Shown: in pieces, positions 1-7,291 of the stretch
How the letters are laid out: every line of letters begins with the position of its first letter
How positions within the stretch are numbered: the first letter of the stretch is position 1
Source of the DNA: JBFKMV01 sp041629655
GTDB lineage: Bacteria; Acidobacteriota; Polarisedimenticolia; Polarisedimenticolales; Polarisedimenticolaceae
Length of the DNA stretch: 41,577 nucleotides
Reading direction: 5' to 3'
Assembly: GCA_041629655.1 (NCBI GenBank)
Contig: JBFKMV010000022.1
Coordinates: 1 to 41,577, forward strand
The notes under the pieces: model-generated
What the model was told of the DNA's origin: nothing
What the model saw: the letters and a program-made list of their open reading frames with translations, nothing else
Database searches by the model: none
Translations under genes and position numbers: made by a program

Positions 1-2
1 AC

Positions 3-1253
3 ACCGGATTGCTGGCCGAATGGCCCGCGGGCGGTCCGCCGCTGGTCTTCCGGGCCGCCGGGCTGGGCACCGGCTACTCGAGCCTCTCGGTCGCCGGCAA
101 CCGCATCTACACGATGGGCGACTTGGCGGACGGCCAGTACGTGATGGCGCTGGACCGCAAGGGCGGCAAGCTGCTCTGGAAGACCCTCGTCGGCGAGCGC
201 CACGAGGACGACTACCCCGGCCCGCGCTCCACGCCGACCGTCGACGGCAACCGCGTCTACGCGCTCGGCACCGGCGGCAAGCTGGTCTGTCTCAACGCCG
301 CCAACGGCGCCGAGGTCTGGTCGAGAAGCCTGCCCGAGGACTTCGGCGGCGCGCTGATGATGGCGATGGGCAAGTGGAACTGGCGCTACGCCGAGTCGCC
401 GCTGGTGGACGGCGACCGCGTGGTCGTGACGCCCGGCGGCCCGCAGGCCGCCCTGGTCGCCCTGGACAAGAAGAGCGGCGAGGAGATCTGGCGCGCCAAG
501 CTCCCGGCGCTCGGCGAGCGCGGCGCGGACGGCGCCGGGTACTCGTCGGTGGTGGTCTCCGAGGCGGGCGGCGTGCGCCAGTACGTGCAGCTGCTCGGCC
601 GCGGCGTGGTCGGCGTCGAGGCCAAGACCGGCCGGTTCCTCTGGGGCTACAACCGCGTCGCCAACGACGTGGCCAACATCCCGACGCCGCTGATCCACGG
701 CGACTTCGTGTTCGCGTCGAGCGGCTACGGAACCGGGGCGGCGCTGCTCCGGCTGCACCGGGACGGCGACGCGTTCCGCGCCGAGGAGATCTACTTCCTC
801 GAGGCGGACACGATGCAGAACCACCACGGCGGAATCATCCTGCACGACGGCACGATCTACACCGGCACCGGGCACAACAAGGGCTTCCCGCTGGCGGTCG
901 ACTTCCAGGGCGGCAAGGTCGCCTGGGGCCCGGTGCGCAACAAGGGCGAGAGCTCGGCCGCGGTCTCCTACGCCGACGGACGCCTGTACTTCCGCTACCA
1001 GAACGGGCTGATGGTGCTGGTCGAGGCGAGCTCCGCGGAATACCGCGAGAAGGGCTCGTTCATGATCCCGGACGTCGAGCGCGAGAGCTGGGCGCACCCC
1101 GTGATCGCCGGCGGGCTGTTGTACCTGCGCGAGCAGGACAAGCTGTTCGTGTACGACCTGCGGGCCGGCCGCAAGAAACCGGAGCCCAAGCCGGCGGCGA
1201 AGCCCGACAAAGCAGGCGCCGCGGATCACGGACAGGCTCCCGGGCTCCCGTAG
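3..1253 (+). CDS. PQQ-type beta-propeller protein, 5' truncated
   Basis: The frame is open to the left edge and already codes mature propeller sequence (TGLLAEWPAGGPP), so the true start lies outside the window. About 416 residues are visible. They show repeated blades typical of PQQ-binding-like or BamB-like propellers: SVAGNRIYTMGD, ALDRKGGKLLW, STPTVDGNRVYALG, CLNAANGAEVW, ESPLVDGDRVVV and ALDKKSGEEIW. The family is usually exported or periplasmic. Some members bind PQQ and are dehydrogenases, but many have no known activity, and I see no cofactor residues that would decide it. The last 25 residues are a Lys/Pro/Ala-rich tail. The gene converges on the beta-helix lipoprotein gene with only 12 bases between the stops. 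The fold is clear and the function unknown. Confidence 0.85.
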   Translation, partial: TGLLAEWPAGGPPLVFRAAGLGTGYSSLSVAGNRIYTMGDLADGQYVMALDRKGGKLLWKTLVGERHEDDYPGPRSTPTVDGNRVYALGTGGKLVCLNAANGAEVWSRSLPEDFGGALMMAMGKWNWRYAESPLVDGDRVVVTPGGPQAALVALDKKSGEEIWRAKLPALGERGADGAGYSSVVVSEAGGVRQYVQLLGRGVVGVEAKTGRFLWGYNRVANDVANIPTPLIHGDFVFASSGYGTGAALLRLHRDGDAFRAEEIYFLEADTMQNHHGGIILHDGTIYTGTGHNKGFPLAVDFQGGKVAWGPVRNKGESSAAVSYADGRLYFRYQNGLMVLVEASSAEYREKGSFMIPDVERESWAHPVIAGGLLYLREQDKLFVYDLRAGRKKPEPKPAAKPDKAGAADHGQAPGLP

Positions 1254-1265
1254 CCGGACGGACCG

Positions 1266-2099
1266 TCATTCGACGCGCAGGTCGCCCTCCGCGTTGCCGC
1301 TGATCACGTTGTCCTGGTTCAGCGTGTCCGGGGAGGCCTCGATCCGCAGGCCGTAGCCCATGTTGTCGGTGATCGTGTTCCCGACCACGCGCACGCCCGT
1401 GGACTCGCGGACCTGGACCCCGTCGTCGCCGTTGCCGCGCGAGGTGCTCCCGAGCAGCTCGACCGCGGAGGAGCTCCGGATCCGGACCCCGCGGTCGACG
1501 TTGGTCTCGGCGGTGCTGCCGTCGATCACCACCCTGGCCGAGCCGTCGCGGACCTGGACGCCCTGGTCGCCGTTGCCGCTGAACACGCCGGAGATCGACA
1601 CGTCGCTGGAGCTGCGCACGTCGACGCCGTCGTCGCCGTTGCCCGAGGCCTCCACCCCGCGGATCACCACACGGCGCGAGTTTCTGACCTGGATGCCGTC
1701 CTCCGGACCGGTCAGCATCACGTTCTCGATCACGACGTCGCTCGTTCCGCTGACGATCAGCACGGCGGAGCTGCCGGGGCCCGACTCGTCCGAGATCGGG
1801 TTCGGCGCTCCGGCCATCCGCAGCTCGGTCGCCGCGCCCGAACCGGTCAGCGTGACCGACTTGAACACGGTCACCCGCTCCACGTAGGTGCCGGGCTGGA
1901 TCACGATCCGGGTCCCGATCGTGGCGCTGTCCACCGCGGCCTGGATCGTGGTGAAATCGCCGGTTCCCGCGGCGCTGACGGTGATCGTCCCGCTCCCCGA
2001 GCCGACGGGATCGTCGCTGGAGCAGCCGACGGAGAGCAGCAGCAACCCGGCCAGCAGCGCCGCCGGAACGTGGAACCGCGAGAATCTCGTGGCGTTCAT
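1266..2099 (-). CDS. Right-handed beta-helix repeat lipoprotein
   Basis: The product is 277 residues. The ATG at 2099 is chosen because GGAG lies six bases upstream and because it places a lipoprotein signal correctly: MNATRF, a hydrophobic stretch, then a lipobox ending LLSVGC at Cys26. In-frame ATGs at 2111 and 2129 are less good. The mature part opens with a NosD/pectate-lyase-like segment (DFTTIQAAVDSATIG, IQPGTYVERV). It then has four or five rungs of about 23 residues built on N-G-D-D-G-V-x-V-R, for example SGNGDDGVDVRSS, SGNGDQGVQVRDG and SRGNGDDGVQVREST. This is a parallel beta-helix, likely a surface or periplasmic scaffold or a carbohydrate-binding or -cleaving protein. No catalytic residues are evident. 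A separate promoter is proposed just upstream. Confidence 0.85.
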   Translation of the reverse strand: MNATRFSRFHVPAALLAGLLLLSVGCSSDDPVGSGSGTITVSAAGTGDFTTIQAAVDSATIGTRIVIQPGTYVERVTVFKSVTLTGSGAATELRMAGAPNPISDESGPGSSAVLIVSGTSDVVIENVMLTGPEDGIQVRNSRRVVIRGVEASGNGDDGVDVRSSSDVSISGVFSGNGDQGVQVRDGSARVVIDGSTAETNVDRGVRIRSSSAVELLGSTSRGNGDDGVQVRESTGVRVVGNTITDNMGYGLRIEASPDTLNQDNVISGNAEGDLRVE

Positions 2100-2149
2100 G
2101 TTCGACTCCATACACCTCCCCCCGGGCATCAGAGGAGGTTCCCACGGTC

Positions 2150-2178
2150 CTGATACGCGGACCGCGCTGCCGGCGCAA
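2150..2178 (-). promoter_or_regulatory. Candidate sigma-70 promoter of the beta-helix lipoprotein gene
   Basis: Read on the minus strand there is TTGCGC (2178-2173), a 17-base spacer and TATCAG (2155-2150). Transcription would begin near 2143 and leave a leader of about 44 bases to the ATG at 2099. Both boxes are imperfect. Confidence 0.4.
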
Positions 2179-2239
2179 CGGAACCAGGGTAGAACGGGGT
2201 TTCGGCCCCGTCGAGGCCGGGACGGGGGGCCGCAGGACC

Positions 2240-3082
2240 TCAGCGCGCGGCGCCGCGCGTGATCGCCGGGGGCAGCGCCGGGAGCAGCGACCCGTTGTAG
2301 GCGTGGCTGACCTCACCCTCGACCTCGATCCGGCTGACGGAGGCGAAGATGCCGATCAGCCGGCCGGAAGCGTCGAACACCGGGCCGCCGCTCATGCCCC
2401 CGATCGGGATCGACCCGGCGCGCGGGATCAGCCGCAGCGGCCGCACGCTGTCGACCTCGGCCATCAGGGTCAGCGGCTCGCGGTAGACCCGCCCGCTCCC
2501 CGGGCAGTAGGCGACGCGGCCCGCGGCGTCGACGCCGATCCGGTCCGGGTAGCCGAGCACGAACACCAGGTCGCCCTTGCGGACCCGGCGGTGGTCGCCC
2601 TGGGCGACGGACGGGGTGGCCGCGCCGAGCAGCTCCAGCACCGCCCAGTCCTCGTCCCGCTCCGGGCGATAGCGGTGCTCGACGAGCCGGGCGGGGCGGG
2701 TGTCCCCGGTGGGCAGCGTCACCACGACCAAGGCGTCGGTGGCGCCCTCGAAGCTGTGCCCGGCCGTCAGCAGGCGCCGTCCCGCGTCCACGACGACGCC
2801 GCTGGCGATCACCGACGCGAAGCTCCCGCCGTGGCCCGCGTCGCGCATCTCGATCCGCACGCAGGCCGGCTTGGCCTGCCGGATCGCCTCGGCCAGGCGC
2901 GGGGCGCTGCCGGCCCGGTCGCAGGCGCGCACGTAATCCGTCACCGCCCGCTGGCCGTGCTCGAAGTAGTCCAGCAGCGTGAAGACCTGCTGCGGGGCCC
3001 GCTCGGCGGCCACCGAGAGCCCGAGGCCCGCCAGGACCGCCGCGAGTACCGGGAGCACACCGTTGCGACGTACGACCTGCAT
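2240..3082 (-). CDS. Trypsin-like (S1 family) serine protease, signal-anchored
   Basis: The product is 280 residues from the ATG at 3082. The first 25 residues form a signal peptide or anchor (VLPVLAAVLAGLGLSVAA). The protease core carries a plausible triad: His109 in LLTAGHSF, Asp145 in DEDWAVLEL and Ser231 in GGMSGGPVF. This is the trypsin/HtrA pattern, but there is no PDZ domain. An SGxxPI-type segment and FDASGRLIGIFA follow the serine as in HtrA-like proteases. It probably acts in the periplasm. An upstream TTG at 3121 gives a longer frame, but it falls inside the predicted -35 box, so the shorter start is preferred. The gene lies 98 bases beyond citF on the same strand with its own promoter. 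Substrate is unknown. Confidence 0.8.
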   Translation of the reverse strand: MQVVRRNGVLPVLAAVLAGLGLSVAAERAPQQVFTLLDYFEHGQRAVTDYVRACDRAGSAPRLAEAIRQAKPACVRIEMRDAGHGGSFASVIASGVVVDAGRRLLTAGHSFEGATDALVVVTLPTGDTRPARLVEHRYRPERDEDWAVLELLGAATPSVAQGDHRRVRKGDLVFVLGYPDRIGVDAAGRVAYCPGSGRVYREPLTLMAEVDSVRPLRLIPRAGSIPIGGMSGGPVFDASGRLIGIFASVSRIEVEGEVSHAYNGSLLPALPPAITRGAAR

Positions 3083-3093
3083 GACGTGCAACA

Positions 3094-3121
3094 AATATAG
3101 GATCGCCTTACCTCGCGGCAA
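3094..3121 (-). promoter_or_regulatory. Candidate promoter of the serine protease gene, near-leaderless
   Basis: On the minus strand TTGCCG (3121-3116), a 16-base spacer and TATATT (3099-3094) precede the ATG at 3082 by 11 bases. The transcript would start about 4 to 6 bases before the ATG, leaving no room for a Shine-Dalgarno sequence. None is visible. Confidence 0.5.
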
Positions 3122-3180
3122 GGCGGCCCGGTTTCGAAAACGTCATCGGGGACGCCGCGGGTCGACGACGCCCTGTGCGG

Positions 3181-4737
3181 TCAATCCTCGACCTGCCAGG
3201 CCGTGTCGATGACGGTGCCGTCGACCCACTTGATCGCGGCCACGGGGCGGTCGGTCAGCCGCGCCCGTTGCGGTTTGCCGCCGCACAGCCGCTCGACGTC
3301 GCGCTGGATCTCCTCGATCGGCCGGATCGGCAGGTCCGACCCACGCAACGCGTCGAGCAGGTCCCGGCGGCGCGGGTTGATCGCGATCCCGCGCTCGGTG
3401 GCCACCACGTCGATCAGCTCGCCGGGACCGACCACGGTCGTCACCTCGTCCACGATCACCGGGATGCGGTCGCGGAACGACGGCAACGCCAGGATCGTGC
3501 ATCCCGCGGTGAGACAGTTCTGCCAGCCGCCGATCCCGTGCAGCAGCCGCCCGTCGGAGTGGGTCACGACGTTGGCGTTGAAGTTGACGTCGACCTCGGT
3601 CGCGCCCAGCACCACGGCGTCGACCATCGAGGCGAAGTTGCCCTTGCCGTGGAAGTTGTACGAGGTGAACGGCGAGGTGGCGACGTGGCGCGGGTTCTCG
3701 CCGATCGACTTCACCGCGTCGAGGTCGAAGGTCTGCCCGTCGAGGATGTAGCGGGTCAACCCCTGTTCCAGCAGCTCGACGAGGTACTTGGTCGAGCCGC
3801 CGCGGACGAAGCCCGCGGTGACGCCGGCCGCTCGCATCATCCCGGCCAGATAGCCCACGAACGCCAACGCGATCCCGCCCGCCCCGGCCTGGAACGAGAA
3901 GCCGTCGCGCATGATCCCGGCGTCCCGGATCAGTTTGGCCACGTTCTCGGCGATCTTCAGCCGCTCCGGGCTGCGGGTGATCTGCGTCGTGCCGGAGACG
4001 ATCTGGCTCGCGTCGCCGATCGAGTCGATCTCGACGACGAAGTCGACGTTGTTGCCCTGGATCTGCCACGGGATGCAGGGGAACGGGACCAGGTTGTCGG
4101 TGACCGCGATCACGTGGTCGGCGTACATCGAGTCGGCCAGCGCGAAGCCCAGCGACCCGCAGGCGGTCGGCCCGTGCGAGCCGTCGCAGTTGCCGAACGC
4201 GTCGGCCGTCGGGGCGGCGACGATCGCGATGTCGATCTTGACCTCGCCGTCCTGGATCGCCTGCCAGCGTCCGCCGTGGGAGCGCAGCACGCCCAGGCCG
4301 CGCATCTTGCCGCGCGAGCAGTACTCCCCGAGCGGCCCGTTCATGCTGCCCTCGATGTGGTGCACGACGCCGCGGTCCATCAGCTCGATCACGGGCTCGT
4401 GGCACGGGAACGAGGCGCTGGGGAACCACATCAGGTCCTTGACGCCCATCCGCGCCGCGGTCTCCAGCACGCGCAGCGCGACGCGGTCGCCGTTGCGCAG
4501 GTGGTGGTGCGACGAGACGGTCATCCCGTCGCGCAGCCCGCAGCGCTCGAGCGCCTGCTCGAGGCTGGCGACCCGCTTGTCGCCGTCCGGGGGATAGTCG
4601 CGGCAGCTACGGACCGGGGGGCCGTGACGGCTGCCGTCGGGGTCGCGGCTGCCCACTCCCGCGAAGGGTCGCTGCTCGCGCCCGTTGACCTCCGTGGGGA
4701 CGCGCCGCCCCACGGCGTTGGTGACCAGTTCCGACAA
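3181..4737 (-). CDS. citF: Citrate lyase alpha subunit (citrate CoA-transferase), CitF
   Basis: The product is 518 residues, close to the usual length of about 510. In citrate lyase, CitF exchanges the acetyl group on the acyl-carrier subunit for citrate, forming citryl-ACP. Family landmarks run the whole length: VTNAVGRRVPTEVNG at the N-terminus, LRDGMTVSSHHHLRNGD, EGSMNGPLGEYCSRG, AAPTADAFGNCDG, FSFQAGAGGIALAF, GGSTKYLVELLEQGL, SDGRLLHGIGG and ATERGIAINPRR. The start is a TTG at 4737, since no ATG lies near the conserved N-terminus. It is the last gene of the operon, 18 bases after the CitD-CitE fusion. No citC, citX or citG is present in the window, so prosthetic-group synthesis and activation must be encoded elsewhere. 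Its true acyl donor could be a citrate homologue. Confidence 0.9.
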   Translation of the reverse strand: MSELVTNAVGRRVPTEVNGREQRPFAGVGSRDPDGSRHGPPVRSCRDYPPDGDKRVASLEQALERCGLRDGMTVSSHHHLRNGDRVALRVLETAARMGVKDLMWFPSASFPCHEPVIELMDRGVVHHIEGSMNGPLGEYCSRGKMRGLGVLRSHGGRWQAIQDGEVKIDIAIVAAPTADAFGNCDGSHGPTACGSLGFALADSMYADHVIAVTDNLVPFPCIPWQIQGNNVDFVVEIDSIGDASQIVSGTTQITRSPERLKIAENVAKLIRDAGIMRDGFSFQAGAGGIALAFVGYLAGMMRAAGVTAGFVRGGSTKYLVELLEQGLTRYILDGQTFDLDAVKSIGENPRHVATSPFTSYNFHGKGNFASMVDAVVLGATEVDVNFNANVVTHSDGRLLHGIGGWQNCLTAGCTILALPSFRDRIPVIVDEVTTVVGPGELIDVVATERGIAINPRRRDLLDALRGSDLPIRPIEEIQRDVERLCGGKPQRARLTDRPVAAIKWVDGTVIDTAWQVED

Positions 4738-4755
4738 GGGCTCGCCCCCCGACGC

Positions 4756-6006
4756 TCAACTCTGGCTCTCCCCCTCGGGGGGTAGGATACCCAGTTTTTC
4801 GGCCTGCTCAACCAATCGTTGCGCTTGGCGGACCACCGGGGGGTCGATCATCTTCGAGCCCAGGCTGACCACTCCCCGGCCCGCGGCGGCGGCCTCCGCG
4901 GCGGCGCTCACGATCGCCCGGGCCCGCGCGAGCTGCTCCGGCAAAGGGCTGAACGCCTCGTGGATCACCGCGATCTGGCGCGGGTGGACGCAACCCATGC
5001 CGGTGAAGCCGAGCTGCCGGGATTCCTCGGCCCACTCGCGGAGCCCGTCCAGGTCGTCGACCTGCCCGAACACCGAGTCGATCGCCTGGACCCGGGCCGC
5101 GCGGGCGGCGTTGACCAGCCGGGTCCGCGCGTAGGCCGACTCGATCCCGTCCTCGGACTTGGGCACCCCGAGGTCGGCGGCGTAGTCCTCCAGCCCGATC
5201 GTCAGCGCCACCACGTTCTCTCCGGCACTGGCGATCTCGAACGCGTGCTCGACGCCCAGCGCGGTCTCCACGATCGGCATCAACCACAGCGGCCGCGCGC
5301 GGCGGGACTCGCCGAGCAGCCGGTCGATCGCCGCGTCCACCTCCCGGACCTGCTCGGCGGACTCGGTCTTGGGGATCAGCACCAGCTCGGGGCGCTCCGG
5401 CACCACGGCCGCGAGGTCCTCGAGCCCCAGCGGAAGCTGGTTGATCCGCACCATCCGCTCGGCGCCCTTGAAATCGACGCAACGCAGCGTGTTGCGGACC
5501 AACAGGCGCGCCGCGCCCTTGTGGTCGGGGTGCACCGAGTCCTCGAGATCGAGGATGATCCCGTCCGGTTCGTAGAGCACCGCGGTGACGAAGTACTTCG
5601 GCTCGTTCCCCGGCAGGTAGAGCCGCGAGCGGCGCGGCCGATGGCGCTCCGAGGGCGGGTGCTCCGGAGCCGTCGCCTGCGGCCGCAGGTCGGCCCGCGA
5701 CTCGATGCCGGCGGCCCGCACCGCCGCCTCGACCCGGGCCGCGATCACGAACGGCAGCGCCCCCTTGTCGTCGATCTCGATGCGGGCGTGCGTGACGTCC
5801 ATCGCGGTCAAGATGCCGCGCACCTGCTCCCGGATCGCGTCGCCGTAGTACGGCTCCACGCGCGAGGTCAGCACGAGCTCCACCCCCCCGCGCTCCCTGG
5901 GGTCGAAGGCGACCCACAGGTCCGATCTGACATCGGCTTCCCGGCGTCCTGCCTCTCCGCGGGCCCGTCCCTGTGGCCCGCCCGAGTCGGTCATCCGTTC
6001 GGTCAT
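4756..6006 (-). CDS. citE: Fusion of citrate lyase acyl carrier (CitD) and lyase (CitE) domains
   Basis: The product is 416 residues and joins two citrate lyase subunits that are normally separate. Residues about 25-100 match CitD, the carrier of the phosphoribosyl-dephospho-CoA arm; clearest are VEPYYGDAIREQV and IEIDDKGALPFVIAARVEAA. Ser28 (VRSDLW) is the best candidate for the attachment serine, but it sits one position away from Ser14 of the E. coli protein in an ungapped alignment. Residues 101-125 are an Arg/Pro-rich linker. Residues 126 to about 405 are CitE of the HpcH/HpaI aldolase fold, with SRLYLPGNEPKYF, ILDLEDSV, LVLIPKTESAEQV, IVETALGVEHAFE and LGLEDYAADLG. Together with CitF this gives all three lyase functions from two genes. 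The start is the ATG at 6006 with GGGGAG ten bases upstream; the ATG at 5994 is an alternative. Confidence 0.85.
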   Translation of the reverse strand: MTERMTDSGGPQGRARGEAGRREADVRSDLWVAFDPRERGGVELVLTSRVEPYYGDAIREQVRGILTAMDVTHARIEIDDKGALPFVIAARVEAAVRAAGIESRADLRPQATAPEHPPSERHRPRRSRLYLPGNEPKYFVTAVLYEPDGIILDLEDSVHPDHKGAARLLVRNTLRCVDFKGAERMVRINQLPLGLEDLAAVVPERPELVLIPKTESAEQVREVDAAIDRLLGESRRARPLWLMPIVETALGVEHAFEIASAGENVVALTIGLEDYAADLGVPKSEDGIESAYARTRLVNAARAARVQAIDSVFGQVDDLDGLREWAEESRQLGFTGMGCVHPRQIAVIHEAFSPLPEQLARARAIVSAAAEAAAAGRGVVSLGSKMIDPPVVRQAQRLVEQAEKLGILPPEGESQS

Positions 6007-6058
6007 CTCCGTAGCTCTCCCCTTCTACGGCCGGCGACCGCACGCCGGTGCGCGTCGT

Positions 6059-7246
6059 CTATTCGAGCTTGTCGATGATCGCGTCCGCCATCTGCGAGGT
6101 CGCGGCCGCCCCGCGCCGGATGACGTCCGCGCCACCGGGTATGCGCATCATGTCGTAGGTCCGGACCTTGCCCTCCGCCACCACCGCCGCCACGGCGTCC
6201 CGGACGCGCTTGGCCCGGGCGGTCTCGTCGACGTGGTCCAGCATCATCGCCGCCGCCAGGATCATCGCGATCGGGTTGGCGATCGGCGGATCGAGCTCGG
6301 CGTACTTCGGGGCCGATCCGTGGGTCGGCTCGAACACCGCGACCTCATCGCCGATGTTGCCGGACGCGGCGAAGCCCAGTCCCCCCACCAGGCCGGCAAA
6401 GGCGTCGGAGGTGATGTCACCGAACAGGTTTTCCGCCACGAGGACACCGTAGTGCTCCGGGTTCTTCGTGAGCCACATCATCTGCGCGTCGATGTTGGTC
6501 GACCATAGGTCGATGCCGGAATAGCCAGCGGCGATCTTCCGGGCTTCTTCCTCCATCATACCCGAAGTCTCGCGGAGCACGTTCGGCTTCTCGCACACCG
6601 TCACCGACCGGTAGCCGTGCTTCTTGGCGTAGTCGAATGCCGCCGTGATGATGCGCCGGCAGGCCTGGCGGGTCATGATCCGGGTGCTGATCGCCAGGTC
6701 CGGGCCCGGAACTTCGGCAAAACGCTTGAATTTGGGGTGTGTCCCGAGCGCCTCGCGGACCTGCGCCGGTGGCGCGGTCCACTCGACGCCGGCATACATC
6801 CCCTCGGTGTTCTGGCGGAAGATCACGGCGTCCACCACCGGCTCATCGATCTTGTCGTCCGGACCGCGGCGGATGAAGTTGAGCGGATTGCCGGGAAAGG
6901 AGCGACACGGTCGCAGGCAGACGTCGAGGTTGAAGCGCTGCCGCATCGCCACGATCGGGCTGAAGTACTCGTGGCCCTTGCCGCGCAGCTCGGGCGACAG
7001 CTCCTTGGCCGCCTCGGGCTTGGGTTTCGAGGTGATCGCCCCGAACAGGCCCAGCTTGTGGCGGGCCAGCAGCTCCACCGTCCGCGCCGGAAGCGCGTTG
7101 CCTTCCTTGATCCAGAACTCCCAGCCGATGTCGGCGGGCACGTACTCGGCGTCGAAACCGACGGCGTCGAGGACCCGGATCGCCTCCGGGAGCACGGTCT
7201 GCCCGATGCCGTCTCCGGGCATGCTGACTACGGTGTACCTGGCCAT
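6059..7246 (-). CDS. Isocitrate dehydrogenase-family enzyme with NADP-type residues
   Basis: The product is 395 residues and belongs to the isocitrate/isopropylmalate dehydrogenase family. The ATG at 7246 has GGGGAG four bases upstream and starts the canonical PGDGIG strand (residues 10-15). Positions equivalent to key E. coli Icd residues are visible: Ser96 (S113), Arg102 (R119), Arg112 (R129), Tyr151 (Y160), Lys220 (K230) and Asp253/277/281 (D283/D307/D311). The NADP-discriminating set is also kept: Lys314-Tyr315 in HGSAPKYA, and Tyr364 and Arg368 in TYDMMR. The second substrate-pocket residue, N115 in E. coli, is Ile98 here, so substrate may be isocitrate or a homologue. It lies between the aconitase-family gene (45 bases) and the CitD-CitE gene (52 bases), in one operon. 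Confidence 0.82.
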   Translation of the reverse strand: MARYTVVSMPGDGIGQTVLPEAIRVLDAVGFDAEYVPADIGWEFWIKEGNALPARTVELLARHKLGLFGAITSKPKPEAAKELSPELRGKGHEYFSPIVAMRQRFNLDVCLRPCRSFPGNPLNFIRRGPDDKIDEPVVDAVIFRQNTEGMYAGVEWTAPPAQVREALGTHPKFKRFAEVPGPDLAISTRIMTRQACRRIITAAFDYAKKHGYRSVTVCEKPNVLRETSGMMEEEARKIAAGYSGIDLWSTNIDAQMMWLTKNPEHYGVLVAENLFGDITSDAFAGLVGGLGFAASGNIGDEVAVFEPTHGSAPKYAELDPPIANPIAMILAAAMMLDHVDETARAKRVRDAVAAVVAEGKVRTYDMMRIPGGADVIRRGAAATSQMADAIIDKLE

Positions 7247-7291
7247 GTCTCTCCCCGTTCTCTCTCGGCGCGCCACCGCGGGCGCCGCCGG

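Noticed and set aside
2194..2211. ACGGGG/CCCCGT hairpin downstream of the protease gene as a terminator
   Set aside because: The stem is only six base pairs, is not followed by a T-run, and overlaps the region upstream of the proposed lipoprotein promoter. The evidence is too thin.
4756..6006. CitD-CitE fusion as a sequencing frameshift artefact
   Set aside because: Both domains and the linker lie in one continuous frame with normal codon use and a single good start. A frameshift would not create this, though independent reads would settle it.
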